In this document: piece by piece, positions 32,857 to 33,673 of the stretch | How the letters are laid out: the number at the start of each line of letters is the position of its first letter | How positions within the stretch are numbered: the first letter of the stretch is position 1 | NCBI GenBank assembly: GCA_046541515.1 | Contig: JBKHDD010000035.1 | Span: 1 to 33,673 of the forward strand | Source of the DNA: CAYFVR01 sp046541515 | Lineage (GTDB): Bacteria > Desulfobacterota > Desulfobacteria > Desulfobacterales > Desulfococcaceae | DNA: 33,673 bases | Direction: 5' to 3' | Program-made: the position numbers and the translations under genes | Notes under the pieces: model-generated | What the model was told of the DNA's origin: nothing | Databases searched by the model: none | Seen by the model: only the letters and a program-made list of their open reading frames with translations

Positions 32857-33673
32857 ATGATTCCGGACGAACCTTTCCCGGGAAATCGGAACCCAGAAAA
32901 TTTGGCCGGATCTTTGGAGCGATGGGGACGAATATTGGAAAACGCCGCCGTCCTGCTCGGGCTGGACCACATTCGGCTGACGGTCCTCCGGGACGGCAAG
33001 CGGCGGGCGTTGGCGACGGGAGGCCCCGATCCCAACGGCCCCAGGGATTGCCGCCTCTCGGATCGATTCGACCCGGGGGAATCGGTTTGGATGGTGGAAG
33101 ACTTTTCGGCCAATTCCCAATTCCGGGACGCGCCGGAGGCGGCCGAAGGTTGGCGAAGCGGAGTGGCGGTCCCGTTTTTCGGGGGCGGCGCGCTGATCGC
33201 GTTGCGCCGCGCTTCCGGCCCTTTTTCCGGCTCGGCTTTGGCTCACCTGCATCACTTGGCCGAATGGGCGGCCATCGAAGGGTTCCTCTCCGTCGACGGG
33301 ACCGGGGCGGCCGTGTCGCCCGGGAAGAGGCGGTCCGACCCCCGGCCGCCCTCGACCGATCGGCTGGAAGAGATCCGGCGGCTCAACGCCCTGCTGCTGG
33401 ACAGCCTTCCCTATCCGGCCATGCTCATCCGCGCCGACCGAACGGTGGTCGCCGCCAACCGGATCGCCCGGGAGATGGGCGCCAAGGCGGGCGGCTATTG
33501 CCGGTGCGATTTCGCCGGGTCGGAATCCGGAGCGGCCGAAACCGATCCCGACGCGCCCCGGGAGGCCCGGTCGGATTCCGCCGCGCCATGTCGATTCTGC
33601 CTGGCCGAGGAGGTCTTTCGAACCGGAGAGCCCCGACGAAATCCGGAGCTGAGCATGGGGGGGCAAATCTGGG
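32857..33673 (+). CDS. GAF-PAS sensor protein, 3' end cut by window
   Basis: My translation from the ATG at 32857 is open to the window end (272 codons, MIPDEPFPGNRNPENLAGSL...). Residues 15-150 look like a GAF domain: RWGRILENAAVLLGLDHIRL, SVWMVEDFSANSQFRDAP, then WRSGVAVPFFGGGALIALRR. After a Pro/Arg-rich linker and a short helix (LEEIRRLNALLLDSLPYPAM) a PAS domain begins, AMLIRADRTVVAANRIAREM. It contains Cys pairs, YCRCDF and CRFC, of a kind seen in PAS domains of Desulfobacterota signalling proteins. The output domain, probably a histidine kinase or a sigma54 activator, lies beyond the edge. It is transcribed divergently from cooS. The ribosome binding site is weak. Confidence 0.7.
   Translation, partial: MIPDEPFPGNRNPENLAGSLERWGRILENAAVLLGLDHIRLTVLRDGKRRALATGGPDPNGPRDCRLSDRFDPGESVWMVEDFSANSQFRDAPEAAEGWRSGVAVPFFGGGALIALRRASGPFSGSALAHLHHLAEWAAIEGFLSVDGTGAAVSPGKRRSDPRPPSTDRLEEIRRLNALLLDSLPYPAMLIRADRTVVAANRIAREMGAKAGGYCRCDFAGSESGAAETDPDAPREARSDSAAPCRFCLAEEVFRTGEPRRNPELSMGGQIW

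Noticed and set aside
32548..33666. N-terminal extension of cooS by about 370 residues
   Set aside because: It is antisense to the GAF-PAS gene, has no CODH similarity, and the ATG at 32547 has a good ribosome binding site.

Overview
The window is GC-rich (about 60 percent or more by eye) and looks like the chromosome of an anaerobic Gram-negative bacterium, most likely a Desulfobacterota-type (deltaproteobacterial) lineage. The reasons are a complex I operon with a NuoB-NuoC-NuoD fusion, a nickel-type CO dehydrogenase (CooS), a complete Mla outer-membrane lipid transport operon, a small protein resembling the Desulfovibrio DVU0772 family, and several large exported proteins with FG-GAP, PKD-like and dockerin-like modules. 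The exact taxon cannot be settled from the sequence alone.

Layout. 1-7150 (minus strand): complex I operon nuoA-nuoBCD-nuoE-nuoF-[hicB-hicA]-nuoG. It has a clear promoter, runs off the left edge, and carries a HicBA toxin-antitoxin pair between nuoF and nuoG. 7150-8230: a noncoding stretch. 8233-15094 (plus): four genes for exported proteins: calcium-binding repeats plus GWNL domains, a PKD-like repeat protein, a seven-bladed FG-GAP propeller joined to a papain-like peptidase and a dockerin-like tail, and a small protein with a similar calcium-binding tail. 15197-17095 (plus): LplT-like transporter fused to a PlsC acyltransferase. 17219-19135 (minus): exported cyclophilin with four C-terminal repeats. 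19327-23193 (minus): fatty-acid beta-oxidation genes fadN and fadA behind a sigma70-type promoter overlapped by a FadR(TetR)-type operator. 23505-24766 (minus): PlsC acyltransferase and a DUF4124 protein. 25183-29245 (minus): mlaE-mlaF-mlaD-mlaC-mlaA. 29533-29950: small DVU0772-like gene. 30152-30380: a four-repeat CRISPR-like array. 30506-32729 (minus): single-gene cooS unit with promoter and terminator. 32857-end (plus): GAF-PAS sensor, cut by the window edge.

How the genes fit together. Complex I, CooS and the beta-oxidation pair point to an anaerobic or facultative energy metabolism that can use fatty acids and CO. Two PlsC-type enzymes, the LplT-like transporter and the Mla system form a phospholipid supply and envelope-maintenance theme.

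Most notable points: (1) the third spacer of the CRISPR-like array matches the host's own mlaE gene about 1.3 kb away at 35 of 36 bases; (2) MlaF carries a degenerate GGDEF-like domain at the position where classical MlaF meets MlaB, and no mlaB is present; (3) two diverged copies of a 113-bp inverted-repeat element supply the stop codon of two unrelated genes at the same element position; (4) HicBA sits inside the nuo operon.
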